A DNA stretch of 12,136 nucleotides. Source: Marinobacterium sp. xm-d-530 (lineage in GTDB: Bacteria > Pseudomonadota > Gammaproteobacteria > Pseudomonadales > Balneatricaceae). The position numbers were made by a program, and so were the translations under genes. How positions within the stretch are numbered: position 1 is the first letter of the stretch; the number at the start of each line of letters is the position of its first letter. Below the pieces are notes generated by a model. The model was not told where the DNA came from. It saw only the letters and a program-made list of their open reading frames with translations, and did not search any database. Where the stretch lies: positions 1-12,136 of the forward strand of contig CATEEE010000059.1 in NCBI GenBank assembly GCA_949499045.1, in the 5' to 3' direction. Shown piece after piece: positions 1-7,490 of the stretch.

Positions 1-1089
1 AGAGATGCCCAAACTGAGGGGTATGCGTACCCAGCGGTTCCAGAACTCTTTTGACGAGAACCAGTATCCAACCAGTAAATGCGCAATAACAAGTGTTGCG
101 ATTTGACCGAGCTCCACACCAATATTGAAGGCTATTAAGTTCTCTACAAAATTGTCTGACTGCAAGCCTATCTCGCGAAGTACCCCTGCAAACCCCAGTC
201 CATGCAACAAACCAAAACCAAAGACTAGCCCTATGCGAGATTTAGAGACTCGATCTTTAAACAGATTTTCAACGGCGACATAGACGATCGACAGTGCTAT
301 CAGGGGTTCCACAATGAAAGGGGGGATGTTTACAAGCCCTAGAATGGCCAGTGCTAAAGTCAATGTGTGTGCGGCCGTGAAGGCGGTGACCTGCCATAGA
401 AGATCTTTAAGACGCTGACTTAACAGGTAGAGACCCAGGACAAATAGAATGTGATCAAGGCCTAAGGGTAATATGTGCTCAAACCCCAGTTTGACGTAAT
501 CTAGAAGACCTTGGCGTTTCAACTCAAGACGACTTAAATTAATCGCTTCCGATTGGGTGCCGGCAGCTACCCAAGATGCGCCTTTGATCTCACCCTGTTC
601 GCTTAACCGGACCACGGCATCGCCATAGGCTTCTGGCCAGCTAAAGGCGATCTCTGGCGAGATCAATTCGACAGAAAAACGGTAAGTGACCAAAGATTGT
701 CTAGCCAGATCAACATCGGGTTGATCGATCACCGTTAGATCAGAGCTAAGCAGTGATTTATTTAGAGGCGTTTCCGTTGAGACGAGAGTGATCTGATTAA
801 ACAGCTTGGCAATGAAGGGGGCTGATTTATTTGAAAGCTCAGCAGTGGATAGGGCTCTTAGTTGATTGTACTCTTCTGCTGTTGGTGCTGAATTAGTATC
901 CGCATGATCAGAACCTATCTCACTCATCAGTGCCTCTAGATTGGTATCGATGCGCATTTCCAAACTATTATTAGGTAACACTTCCATCTCAATGATGGTT
1001 GGAGTAATTTCATGGGCCTGGCTCAATGTGCTGACTAATAGCAGTAGGCAGCCGAGAAGGCCAAAGTAGAAACGCGCACGTAGAGTCAT
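1..1089 (-). CDS. HupE/UreJ_2-family membrane protein (C-terminus cut by window edge)
   Basis: This gene reads without a stop from an ATG at 1089 to the window start, giving 363 residues; the C-terminus lies outside. The N-terminus is a signal peptide with an S-Q-A cleavage site, so the mature protein should begin His26-Glu27. A periplasmic domain of about 165 residues follows, then a polytopic membrane domain from about residue 195. The membrane part carries the family's conserved polar residues: EHILPLGLDHILF (H205, D212, H213), AFTAAHTLTLAL (H241), VEPLIALSIVYVAVEN (E261, E274), GLLHGLGFAG (H296) and FNIGVELGQ. These match the HupE/UreJ_2 family (PF13795). Related HupE/UreJ proteins are nickel permeases of hydrogenase or urease loci, but this subfamily's substrate is not settled and no such enzyme genes are visible here. 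An AAGGA ribosome site precedes the start. It is divergent from the DUF4198 gene. Confidence 0.88.
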   Translation of the reverse strand, partial: MTLRARFYFGLLGCLLLLVSTLSQAHEITPTIIEMEVLPNNSLEMRIDTNLEALMSEIGSDHADTNSAPTAEEYNQLRALSTAELSNKSAPFIAKLFNQITLVSTETPLNKSLLSSDLTVIDQPDVDLARQSLVTYRFSVELISPEIAFSWPEAYGDAVVRLSEQGEIKGASWVAAGTQSEAINLSRLELKRQGLLDYVKLGFEHILPLGLDHILFVLGLYLLSQRLKDLLWQVTAFTAAHTLTLALAILGLVNIPPFIVEPLIALSIVYVAVENLFKDRVSKSRIGLVFGFGLLHGLGFAGVLREIGLQSDNFVENLIAFNIGVELGQIATLVIAHLLVGYWFSSKEFWNRWVRIPLSLGIS

Positions 1090-1113
1090 TAAATTTCCTT
1101 AACGGAGCTGGAT

Positions 1114-1908
1114 GTGAGATTTGTTAAACCATTAGTATTGATAGTAGCGATTAGTTCATCGTTCGCAAGTGCTCATGAACAATGGTTAGAGCCTAATCAG
1201 TATCAGGTTCGTCCAGAAGCTACGATAAAAGCGGATATCCGGATTGGGCAAAACTTCAAAGGGTACGCCTATCCTTATCTGGAACATGAGACGGATCAGT
1301 ATATTGAGTGGGACGCATCTGGGCGACGTGCGGTTGATGCAATCACCGGTGATAAACCCGCTTACAGCTCTAAAATGTCCGAAGTGGGCTTTCGCTGGGT
1401 TGGATTGGAGTCTAAGGCTTATGATCTAACGTTCGACAGCGAGAAGAAGTTTGTCGATTATATCAACGGGGAAGGCCTTGAGTGGGTGCTCGATTGGTAC
1501 AAAGAGCAGGGTAAGTCCAAAGAGGGCGTGACAGAGACCTATTATCGTCATGCTAAGACTCTCTTCTCTGTTGAAGGCAGCGAAGAGGCTGAATGGCTTA
1601 CCGAACCTTTGGGACACCGTTTAGAGTTGATACCGGTCGCTACGTTCACTCAGTGTTCAACCGCCCCTACATTCCAACTGTTATGGCAGGGTAAACCCTT
1701 GGAGGGGGCCCTGGTCAGACGTTTTATAAAAGGAAAACGCGGCACTGAACAGTACCGAACCAACCAAAACGGTAAAGTTAGATTTACTGCACAAGAGGGT
1801 CCATTTTTAATTAATGCCGTACGTATTGATTATGGATCAGAACCAAGAGCCATGGGTAAAGATTGGGTCAGTGATTGGGCCTCATTAACTTACCAGTGTC
1901 ATAAATAA
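1114..1908 (+). CDS. Periplasmic DUF4198-family protein, putative metal-handling
   Basis: This gene encodes a 264-residue exported protein. Residues 1-20 are a signal peptide ending A-S-A, so the mature protein should begin His21-Glu22. Family features seen are YRHAKTLF (144-151), GHRLELIP (167-174), the beta-rich segment LLWQGKPLEGALVR, TNQNGKVRF (216-224), FLINAVRI and the C-terminal DWVSDWASLTY. Together they fit DUF4198 (PF10670), related to NikM-type components of nickel/cobalt uptake. Two cysteines (C181, C262) could form a disulfide. The start is GTG at 1114, with GGAG six bases upstream; the overlapping ATG at 1112 meets a stop at once. The next gene begins nine bases after the stop, which suggests co-transcription with the quinone oxidoreductase. 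Metal binding is an inference from the family, the exposed N-terminal His and the divergent HupE-like neighbour; the actual function is unknown. Confidence 0.85.
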   Translation: MRFVKPLVLIVAISSSFASAHEQWLEPNQYQVRPEATIKADIRIGQNFKGYAYPYLEHETDQYIEWDASGRRAVDAITGDKPAYSSKMSEVGFRWVGLESKAYDLTFDSEKKFVDYINGEGLEWVLDWYKEQGKSKEGVTETYYRHAKTLFSVEGSEEAEWLTEPLGHRLELIPVATFTQCSTAPTFQLLWQGKPLEGALVRRFIKGKRGTEQYRTNQNGKVRFTAQEGPFLINAVRIDYGSEPRAMGKDWVSDWASLTYQCHK

Positions 1909-1917
1909 GGATAAACA

Positions 1918-2901
1918 ATGAGCGAAACAGTTAAAGCGATTCGAATTAATCAGAATGGCGGTCCGGAAGAGATGAAATTGGTGGATGTTGATCTACCTGA
2001 GTTGGGCGAGTTTGACGTGTTGGTTCGTCATGAGGCGGTAGGACTCAACTACATTGATGTTTACTTCCGTACCGGCCTTTACCCGCAAGAGATGCCTGGC
2101 AAGATTGGTATGGAAGGCAGTGGGGTTGTTGAAGCCGTTGGCTCGGGTGTAACTTACGTGAGTGTCGGTGATCGTGTTGCTTATGCAGGTCAGCCTCTTG
2201 GCGCCTACAGTCAAAAGCGCGTTATGCCACAAAATACATTGATTCAACTGCCAGAGAGCATCAGCTTCGATCAGGGTGCTGCAATGATGCTACAAGGCCT
2301 AACCGTTCAGTATCTACTGAATGACAGCTACAAAGTGCAGGCGGGTGATACCATTCTTCTTCATGCCGCGGCAGGTGGTGTCGGTCTGATTGCAGTACAG
2401 TGGCTTAAAGCGCTTGGAGCTCGTGTGATCGGTACTGTGGGTAATCAGGCTAAAGCTGATCTTGCTAAGAGCTTTGGTTGTGATGAGACCATTATTTATA
2501 CAGAAGAGGACTTTGTGGCGCGTACCCGTGAACTGACCGATGGAAAAGGGGTTCAAGCCGTCTACGACTCGATTGGTAAAGATACCTTCATGCAGTCGTT
2601 AGACTGTTTGGCACCCCGAGGCACGATGGTCTCTTTTGGTAATGCAACTGGCGCTGTCCCTGCGTTTGAAATTGGCCTATTGGCGGCTAAAGGGTCACTT
2701 AAAGTCACCCGTCCTACGCTGATGTCCTATGTGCATGATCGTCCAATGCTGGAGAACATGGCTAAAGATTTGATTGCTCGCGTTGAATCAGGGCAGGTTA
2801 AGATTGAGGTGAATCAACGTTACCCATTGGCTGATGCCGCTCAAGCGCATATTGACTTGGAGTCACGTAAAACGACTGGCTCAACGGTGTTGATGCCGTA
2901 A
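1918..2901 (+). CDS. qorA: NADPH:quinone oxidoreductase, zinc-independent MDR family
   Basis: The product has 327 residues, the same length as E. coli QorA. It is a cytoplasmic medium-chain dehydrogenase/reductase that reduces quinones with NADPH. The N-terminal GroES-like catalytic domain includes VGLNYIDVYFRTGLYP (41-56) and GMEGSGVVEAVG (64-75). The Rossmann domain carries the AAAGGVG nucleotide-binding motif (150-156), followed by GARVIGTVG. The cysteine/histidine set that binds structural and catalytic zinc in alcohol dehydrogenases is missing, which supports the quinone reductase subgroup. The start is ATG at 1918; its AAGGA site overlaps the stop of the DUF4198 gene, so the two are probably translationally coupled. 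A hairpin with a T-tract follows the stop. The physiological link to the upstream metal-type protein is unclear. Confidence 0.92.
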   Translation: MSETVKAIRINQNGGPEEMKLVDVDLPELGEFDVLVRHEAVGLNYIDVYFRTGLYPQEMPGKIGMEGSGVVEAVGSGVTYVSVGDRVAYAGQPLGAYSQKRVMPQNTLIQLPESISFDQGAAMMLQGLTVQYLLNDSYKVQAGDTILLHAAAGGVGLIAVQWLKALGARVIGTVGNQAKADLAKSFGCDETIIYTEEDFVARTRELTDGKGVQAVYDSIGKDTFMQSLDCLAPRGTMVSFGNATGAVPAFEIGLLAAKGSLKVTRPTLMSYVHDRPMLENMAKDLIARVESGQVKIEVNQRYPLADAAQAHIDLESRKTTGSTVLMP

Positions 2902-2908
2902 AATATGC

Positions 2909-2947
2909 AGCGGGTGACTGGCTGTTAGCCTATCATCCGCTCTTTTT
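2909..2947 (+). terminator. Rho-independent terminator after qorA, possibly bidirectional
   Basis: A hairpin occupies 2909-2941: outer arms begin AGCGG and end CCGCT, extended by a G-T wobble and three pairs (nine pairs in all). A two-base mismatch follows, then an inner GGCT/AGCC stem with a GTT loop. Five T residues (2943-2947) follow on the plus strand. It lies between the convergent ends of qorA and thiQ. On the minus strand the same hairpin is followed by a weaker T-rich stretch (GCATATTTTA), so it may also stop the thi operon. Confidence 0.75.
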
Positions 2948-2949
2948 AA

Positions 2950-3570
2950 TCAGACGCTCTTAATTTCACACCCTAGTCGCTCAGCCTCACTGCGCTGATG
3001 GGTCACCATAATCAACATCTTTTGCTGTTCTGTCAGCTTTCTATCGATCCAGTCTAATACCTTCTCTTTAGTCTCTCCGTCTAAGCCTGTCAGGGGTTCA
3101 TCTAGGATAATAATCGGTTCAGGCCGAAGTAGAGTTCTGATGATACCGATACGCTGGCGCTGACCGCCTGAGAGCTGATTAGGCATCTTGTTGAGTTGAT
3201 CCAGAAGATCAAGTTCTAACATGGCCTCTTGAATGCGGTCGTTAGGGTCTTGCGACTGGTCCAATCCCAATCGTAAGTTCTTTTGAATGGTTAAGTGTTC
3301 AAACAGGTTGTCCTCTTGAAACAGCATCGCGACAGGACGTTCTTCTGGCTGTTGGTCAGTCATGATCTGATCATTGAATCGTACTTCGCCCGATTTGATC
3401 GGTGCAAACCCGGCAATCGCCAACAGTAGGGTCGTTTTACCAATCCCGCTTTGACCGAGTAGAGCAACTCTTGATCGATCATCTACCGTTAAGTCATAGC
3501 AGTACTCCCAATCAGGATAACTGACCGTGAGTTTGTTGATCTTCAATCCAAGGTTATTGCTCATCGTCAA
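2950..3570 (-). CDS. thiQ: Thiamine ABC transporter, ATP-binding protein
   Basis: This is the ATPase subunit of the thiamine/TPP importer, acting on the cytoplasmic face with ThiP. The 206 residues contain Walker A GQSGIGKT (39-46), the Q-loop glutamine in MLFQEDNLFEHLT (Q85), the signature LSGGQRQR (133-140), Walker B IIILDEP (153-159) and the switch histidine in VTHQ (H191). The MLFQEDNLF segment closely resembles E. coli ThiQ. It is compact, as ThiQ proteins are, without a C-terminal regulatory domain. Two starts are possible. TTG at 3570 has GGAG seven bases upstream, and ATG at 3564 has the same GGAG 13 bases away. The first spacing is better, so TTG may be the real start. Either overlaps the end of thiP (17 or 11 bases), indicating translational coupling. 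Confidence 0.92.
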   Translation of the reverse strand: MTMSNNLGLKINKLTVSYPDWEYCYDLTVDDRSRVALLGQSGIGKTTLLLAIAGFAPIKSGEVRFNDQIMTDQQPEERPVAMLFQEDNLFEHLTIQKNLRLGLDQSQDPNDRIQEAMLELDLLDQLNKMPNQLSGGQRQRIGIIRTLLRPEPIIILDEPLTGLDGETKEKVLDWIDRKLTEQQKMLIMVTHQRSEAERLGCEIKSV

Positions 3571-5116
3571 CGCTGCGCTCCAGAAGAATTAAAAGCAGGT
3601 AGCAAAGTCCTAGCAGAATCACCGAAGTGATCGCGGCCTCTGACATGCGATAGGTACCCGCAAAGGTATAGATTAGCCAGGGCAGTGTCGGTGACTCATA
3701 GCTGCCAAATATAGCAAAAATCGATACATCACCTAAGGCCAACAACAGACCTAACGAGAAAGCGGCTAACAGTGAACGTCGAATAAAGGGATAAATAATG
3801 CGAACCCTATCCATCGCTGTGAGTTTCAAATTGCCAACTAACTTTGCATATTGCGAATCAAATTGAATGAATCTTGGACGTAGCTGGCTAATTAAAAAAG
3901 GTAATAGAACAAAGGCGTTGAGTAGTATCAACATTAAAGGGGCGTAACTCTCAAGGAGTCCTCGGCTAATTAGCCATATATAGCTACCGGTCGATAACAC
4001 CATGGCAGGAGCAACCAGAGACTGATTAGCCAACCAACTGAAGAGGGTCTCTTGTATCGGCTTTGCCTGTTGAGCGGCTTTTCTGATGGGGGTTAGTAGT
4101 GCGATGGCGGTGATCAGTGCTAGCAGAGATGCCCACAATGCAATAACCATCGATACTCCCATTGCCTTAAACATAGAAGCGTATGGGTAGTTTACTAAAG
4201 CCTCTAGATTGAGCGTCAAGAATAGGGCAATGAGAGGGGCTAATAGATAGATCCACCCCAGCCAGTAGAAAGTCATTTGAACAGGGACTCTTACCCCTTG
4301 ATCGACTCGATAAGCGGTTTGTTCGCGAGTTGAGCCTAGCCAATTTACTTTGCTGGCATAGATCAGAGCAAGATAGACGATTCCTGCTATCGCAAACTGC
4401 AACCAAGCCAGAGTGAGCGCTTCGTTGAGGTTGAAATCGTACTTTAGGGCTTGGAAGATTGCGAGTTCTAGCGTGGTCGCTTTAGGGCCGCCGCCAAGGG
4501 TTAAAACGATCGCGAAGCTGTTAAAGCATAGAATAAAGATCAACCCCGCCAACGTGGTCACCTGACTTCTGATTGCAGGCCACTCAATGTGTTGAATGCG
4601 TTGCCAAAGCGTGAATTTAAGTTGGTCTGCTAGCTGTTCACGACTCAACGGTATGCTGCTATAGCCTTGATACAGGATACGAACAGCTAGGGGAAAGTTG
4701 AGATAGATATGTGCGATTAAAATCCCATTAAGACCAAAGAGTTTCCACCCGGTTAACGATTCAATGAAAGGCGATTGTGGCCCTAACAGGTTGACGATGC
4801 CGGTAATCAAAATGAGTGATGGCATGACGAACGCTAAGAGTGAAAGTCGCAGAAATTGATGTCTGCCGACAGGCCTTAATCGGTGAAGTGCTCTTGCAAT
4901 GGGTATCGCTAAAAGTAGAGAGCCTAGTGAGCTTAATAGTGCTTGGTAGAGGGTAAAACTTAGAATGCTTTGTAGGTAACTGTCTTTTAACAGATCGGGG
5001 GTAAAACGAGTATCTTCGTATCCGATCAACCCCCAAAAGGCGAGCACCGTCAGAGAGAGGGTGCCCAGATAAACAACCGCACTACTGAGTGTGGTGATAG
5101 AGCGGCTTAACGTCAT
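3554..5116 (-). CDS. thiP: Thiamine ABC transporter, permease protein
   Basis: The product has 520 residues and is a fused double permease of the binding-protein-dependent importer family, in the size range of E. coli ThiP. Hydrophobic segments fill both halves, separated by a hydrophilic stretch at about 255-280. Each half has an EAA-type cytoplasmic loop that contacts the ATPase: around 158-185 (LADQLKFTLWQRIQHIEWP) and around 420-448 (KLVGNLKLTAMDRVRIIYP). With ThiB delivering substrate and ThiQ powering transport, it forms the inner-membrane channel. It starts 23 bases after the thiB stop. No clear Shine-Dalgarno sequence precedes the ATG, so translation may depend on coupling to upstream ribosomes. 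No other in-frame start lies between thiB and this ATG. Confidence 0.92.
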   Translation of the reverse strand: MTLSRSITTLSSAVVYLGTLSLTVLAFWGLIGYEDTRFTPDLLKDSYLQSILSFTLYQALLSSLGSLLLAIPIARALHRLRPVGRHQFLRLSLLAFVMPSLILITGIVNLLGPQSPFIESLTGWKLFGLNGILIAHIYLNFPLAVRILYQGYSSIPLSREQLADQLKFTLWQRIQHIEWPAIRSQVTTLAGLIFILCFNSFAIVLTLGGGPKATTLELAIFQALKYDFNLNEALTLAWLQFAIAGIVYLALIYASKVNWLGSTREQTAYRVDQGVRVPVQMTFYWLGWIYLLAPLIALFLTLNLEALVNYPYASMFKAMGVSMVIALWASLLALITAIALLTPIRKAAQQAKPIQETLFSWLANQSLVAPAMVLSTGSYIWLISRGLLESYAPLMLILLNAFVLLPFLISQLRPRFIQFDSQYAKLVGNLKLTAMDRVRIIYPFIRRSLLAAFSLGLLLALGDVSIFAIFGSYESPTLPWLIYTFAGTYRMSEAAITSVILLGLCYLLLILLERSVDDEQ

Positions 5117-5139
5117 TCAGAGTCATTCATGCAATAGCG

Positions 5140-6141
5140 TTACTGAGACACAGCGGTACGCCACTCACGAATCCAGCGAGCACGATTCTGTGCCAACTCA
5201 TCGGTGCCAAGGTTGATCTGCTTGGGAGTGACCAGTTGGTTAAACGCCTCGGGTAACTCAACACCATCAACAACGGGTAGCATCCAGTTAGTGACAGGCA
5301 GGATCTGCTGAGCTTCTTTAGAGATTAGGAACTCAAGGAACTGGTTTGCTAACTCAGTTTGGTCGCTGTAAGCGCTAATGGCCGCCACTTCCACCTGTGC
5401 AACATGTCCGTCCTTAAATTCAGCGGCTTTATATTGGTTCTTACCTTCCGCAACTACGTGGTATGCAGGTGATGTGGTGTAGCTCAAAACATAGTCAGAA
5501 CCACCTTCTAAGAAGAGACTGTAGGCTTCCCACCAGCCTTTGGTCACGGTGACGGTCTGCTCAGCGATCTCTGCCCAAGCAGATGTCGTATTATCGCCGT
5601 ACGCCTTATTAACCCAGGTCATTAAACCTTGACCGGGTGTTGATGTGCGCGGGTCTTGGTAGATCAGGGTTGCATCAGAGGCTAACAGTTCTTCAAAGCT
5701 GCTGGCTGGCGCTTTGATCTTTTCGGCATCGTAAATGAATGCGAAATAGCCGTAATCGAAGGGTACAAACTGATTATTGTTCCAGCTTAAGTTGCTGGTG
5801 ATCTTAGAAGTGTCGACATTGTGCGACTGGATTAGGCCTAGCTGAGTGGCTTCCGTCATTAAACCGTTATCAAGACCCAGTAACACATCGGCTTGTGTGT
5901 TGGATTTCTCGACGCGCGCGCGATTTAAGATGCTAACGCCATCTTCTGCCGCAACAAAATTTAGAGTACAACCACACTGTTCTTCAAAAGCCGTTTTAAG
6001 CTGTGGGCCAGGTCCCCACTCAGACACAAAACTATCGTATGTATAAACGTTAAGAGTAGGTTTATCTGAGGCAGATGCTGCGAAGGAAGCCGTTAACATC
6101 GCGCCGGCAATAGCTAATTTTAGAGTGGTTGCTGAATCCAT
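5140..6141 (-). CDS. thiB: Thiamine ABC transporter, periplasmic thiamine-binding protein
   Basis: The product has 333 residues, including a signal peptide ending A-S-A at about residue 24. It is the periplasmic receptor (TbpA/ThiB) that captures thiamine, TMP or TPP for ThiPQ. Stretches nearly identical to E. coli ThiB include VYTYDSF and EWGPGP near the N-terminus, the C-x-C pair after FEEQ (C56, C58), FVPFDYGYFAF, YQDPRTSTPG, VTVTKGW followed by EAY, and LSYTTSPAYH. A strong AGGAG sits seven bases before the ATG. It is the first gene of thiBPQ. Only 56 bases separate it from the divergent kinase gene, which is too short for the TPP riboswitch found ahead of enterobacterial thiB. Confidence 0.95.
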   Translation of the reverse strand: MDSATTLKLAIAGAMLTASFAASASDKPTLNVYTYDSFVSEWGPGPQLKTAFEEQCGCTLNFVAAEDGVSILNRARVEKSNTQADVLLGLDNGLMTEATQLGLIQSHNVDTSKITSNLSWNNNQFVPFDYGYFAFIYDAEKIKAPASSFEELLASDATLIYQDPRTSTPGQGLMTWVNKAYGDNTTSAWAEIAEQTVTVTKGWWEAYSLFLEGGSDYVLSYTTSPAYHVVAEGKNQYKAAEFKDGHVAQVEVAAISAYSDQTELANQFLEFLISKEAQQILPVTNWMLPVVDGVELPEAFNQLVTPKQINLGTDELAQNRARWIREWRTAVSQ

Positions 6142-6164
6142 TGAGAAACTCCTGTAATTTAAAA

Positions 6165-6188
6165 AACTTAAACATCCATTATTAAGTT
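6165..6188. repeat. Short inverted repeat in the thiB/kinase divergent gap
   Basis: The arms AACTTAA (6165-6171) and TTAAGTT (6182-6188) are perfect complements separated by ten bases. They lie in the AT-rich 56-base gap between the two divergent starts. Their position would let one regulator control both directions. However, seven-base arms in AT-rich DNA can arise by chance, so an operator role is only a possibility. Confidence 0.3.
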
Positions 6189-6197
6189 AGGCGTTGA

Positions 6198-6992
6198 ATG
6201 ATACTAAGTGAGCTAGAGGCTGTCATTGCATCTAGAACGGTTTCCGGGAATTTGTCACAATTAATTGCAGACAAACTCTCTTTAAACAGTCAGATTGATT
6301 TTCTTCATACGTCGGCTACGCGGCATAGGATGTATTTACTTGAAGATAAAGGTGAGCGGTTTGTTATCCGGGCAGAACCAGCTAAAGATGCACTTCCCGG
6401 TGTTGTCCCTTTGCGCGAGAGGAAGATTCTAGACGCTATTGCCACTTTTAAATGGGCACCCAAGTTACTGGTCAACGAGCCACAGCAAGGTGTGCTGATC
6501 ATGCATCACGCTGGTGACTGCTCAATGATGCTCTCTTTGAAACAAAAATCTGAACTGTTGAAGGCGCTTGCTGAAATGCAGACTTTAACCGACCTGCCTG
6601 AGTTAGGTTATGCAGATCTATTTCAACAGTACCGGAATGCATTGATTGATTCAGGACATCTGCAGTTAATCGACGAGACCGAGCAACAATTAATGTCACT
6701 GCCTAGGTTGCCAAGAGTCTTAGTGCATCATGATCTTCACCCTGGAAATATTTGCTGGCAGAATGGCGCCCCCACCATTATTGATTGGGAGTACGCAGGT
6801 GTTGGAATCGCATGGTTGGATTACGCGGTTTTAATACGAGACCTAGGTTTTACCGCAAAGGAGTTGATGAAGACTCCTTTGTTAAAAGAGTTTGATGAGA
6901 CCGAGTTGATTCATTGGTTGGCCCAATCAATACAGGTGGTCGATCAGTTAGAGATGCTCTGGTCACACTATAAATCACAAGTTACAGATTAA
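6198..6992 (+). CDS. APH/choline-kinase-fold phosphotransferase, probable thiamine kinase
   Basis: The product has 264 residues, is cytoplasmic, and belongs to the aminoglycoside phosphotransferase/choline kinase superfamily. The catalytic loop is VLVHHDLHPGNICW, with catalytic Asp179 and metal-binding Asn184. The metal-binding DFG-equivalent is IIDWEYAGVG (Asp196). FVIRAEPA (about 55-62) may correspond to the nucleotide-binding strand, although it shows Arg where these kinases usually have Lys. Its length is close to E. coli ThiK, which phosphorylates thiamine to thiamine monophosphate. Location beside thiBPQ favours a ThiK-like salvage role, but the superfamily also includes choline kinases and drug phosphotransferases. 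The start is ATG at 6198, preceded by a weak AGG. It is divergent from thiB and probably co-transcribed with the HopJ-family gene 11 bases downstream. The thiamine kinase assignment is an inference from context. Confidence 0.72.
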   Translation: MILSELEAVIASRTVSGNLSQLIADKLSLNSQIDFLHTSATRHRMYLLEDKGERFVIRAEPAKDALPGVVPLRERKILDAIATFKWAPKLLVNEPQQGVLIMHHAGDCSMMLSLKQKSELLKALAEMQTLTDLPELGYADLFQQYRNALIDSGHLQLIDETEQQLMSLPRLPRVLVHHDLHPGNICWQNGAPTIIDWEYAGVGIAWLDYAVLIRDLGFTAKELMKTPLLKEFDETELIHWLAQSIQVVDQLEMLWSHYKSQVTD

Positions 6993-7003
6993 GGATTATT
7001 GGC

Positions 7004-7348
7004 ATGGACATGAACCAGTTATTAGAAAAGATTAAACAAGCACCGCAGAGTGTTGAATTTGCAGAGGTGATGGCAGTGATTGAAGCATCCTATTATCACA
7101 CAGCCTCCGCGTTCAAGAATGGTGATTTAGAAAACTCAGCGGAGCAGAACCAAGGATCTGCGAAAATCTTAAGCTTTGCCAAGCTTAATGGTCTTACTGA
7201 AGCTGAGACACTGGCTTGTTTTGGAACCTACTACCGTGATGATGTTCTGGGTAATCCAGAGGGCACCGATCACGGCAATATTCGTAACTTTATGAAGACT
7301 GGATGGGCCGGTGTTACGCTGCCTGAAGGTGTGTTGACGGCTAAGTAA
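7004..7348 (+). CDS. HopJ-family protein of unknown function
   Basis: The product has 114 residues, is soluble and has no signal peptide. Conserved family features are VEFAEVMAVIEASYYHTASAF (18-38), FKNGDLENSAEQNQGSAKI (38-56), LNGLTEAETLACFGTYYRDDV (62-82) and NPEGTDHGNIRNFMKTGW (84-101). These match the HopJ type III effector family (PF08888). The name comes from a Pseudomonas syringae protein. Close relatives are single-copy chromosomal genes in many free-living marine gammaproteobacteria, and nothing here suggests secretion or a type III system, so the effector label should not be taken literally. AAGGA eight bases upstream, overlapping the preceding gene's stop, supports the ATG at 7004; a second ATG two codons later is possible. 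The 11-base gap suggests an operon with the kinase gene. Its biochemical role is unknown. Confidence 0.85.
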   Translation: MDMNQLLEKIKQAPQSVEFAEVMAVIEASYYHTASAFKNGDLENSAEQNQGSAKILSFAKLNGLTEAETLACFGTYYRDDVLGNPEGTDHGNIRNFMKTGWAGVTLPEGVLTAK

Positions 7349-7350
7349 CC

Positions 7351-7436
7351 GTTGGAGCGGTCTAGCATAGGCCGCGATACTCTTCGCTAAGGTGTCTGGC
7401 TTAAGCCTGACGCCTCATCTACGATAAGGCTCCAAC
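7351..7436. repeat. REP/BIME-like inverted pair
   Basis: The block is bounded by perfect eight-base inverted ends, GTTGGAGC at 7351-7358 and GCTCCAAC at 7429-7436. Inside are two hairpins. GCGGTCTA pairs with TAGGCCGC (7357-7375, one G-T wobble, GCA loop). GGTGTC-T-GGC pairs with GCC-T-GACGCC around TTAA (7391-7414). A short conserved head followed by a hairpin, in head-opposed pairs between convergent genes, is the pattern of REP/BIME elements. The hairpins may also terminate transcription after the HopJ-family gene. Confidence 0.6.
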
Positions 7437-7462
7437 AGGTCAGGCGCTGTGTCGATCTCATT

Positions 7463-7490
7463 GTAGGAGCTAGCCCAAAGGGCGAAGCGA
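7463..7490 (+). repeat. REP-like single unit
   Basis: The head GTAGGAGC (7463-7470) differs from the heads of the neighbouring inverted pair at one base. It is followed by a GCCC-AAA-GGGC hairpin (7473-7483) and GAAGCGA. The layout resembles pseudomonad REP sequences, which have a GGAGC head, a GC-rich hairpin and a GAA tail. It lies just downstream of the minus-strand GNAT/hydrolase gene and could act as its terminator. Confidence 0.55.

Noticed and set aside
1918..2901. Zinc alcohol dehydrogenase instead of quinone oxidoreductase
   Set aside because: The catalytic and structural zinc-binding cysteine cluster is absent, and length and motifs fit QorA.
4167..5036. Two minus-strand ORFs (79 and 91 codons) within thiP in another frame
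   Set aside because: They are out-of-frame shadows of the conserved permease gene, with low-complexity serine/arginine-rich translations.
6142..6197. TPP riboswitch ahead of thiB
   Set aside because: The gap is only 56 bases, roughly half the size of the aptamer, and no THI-box core sequences are visible on the minus strand.
7004..7348. HopJ as a type III secreted virulence effector
   Set aside because: No secretion genes or effector-type N-terminus are present, and the family is common in free-living marine bacteria in housekeeping contexts.
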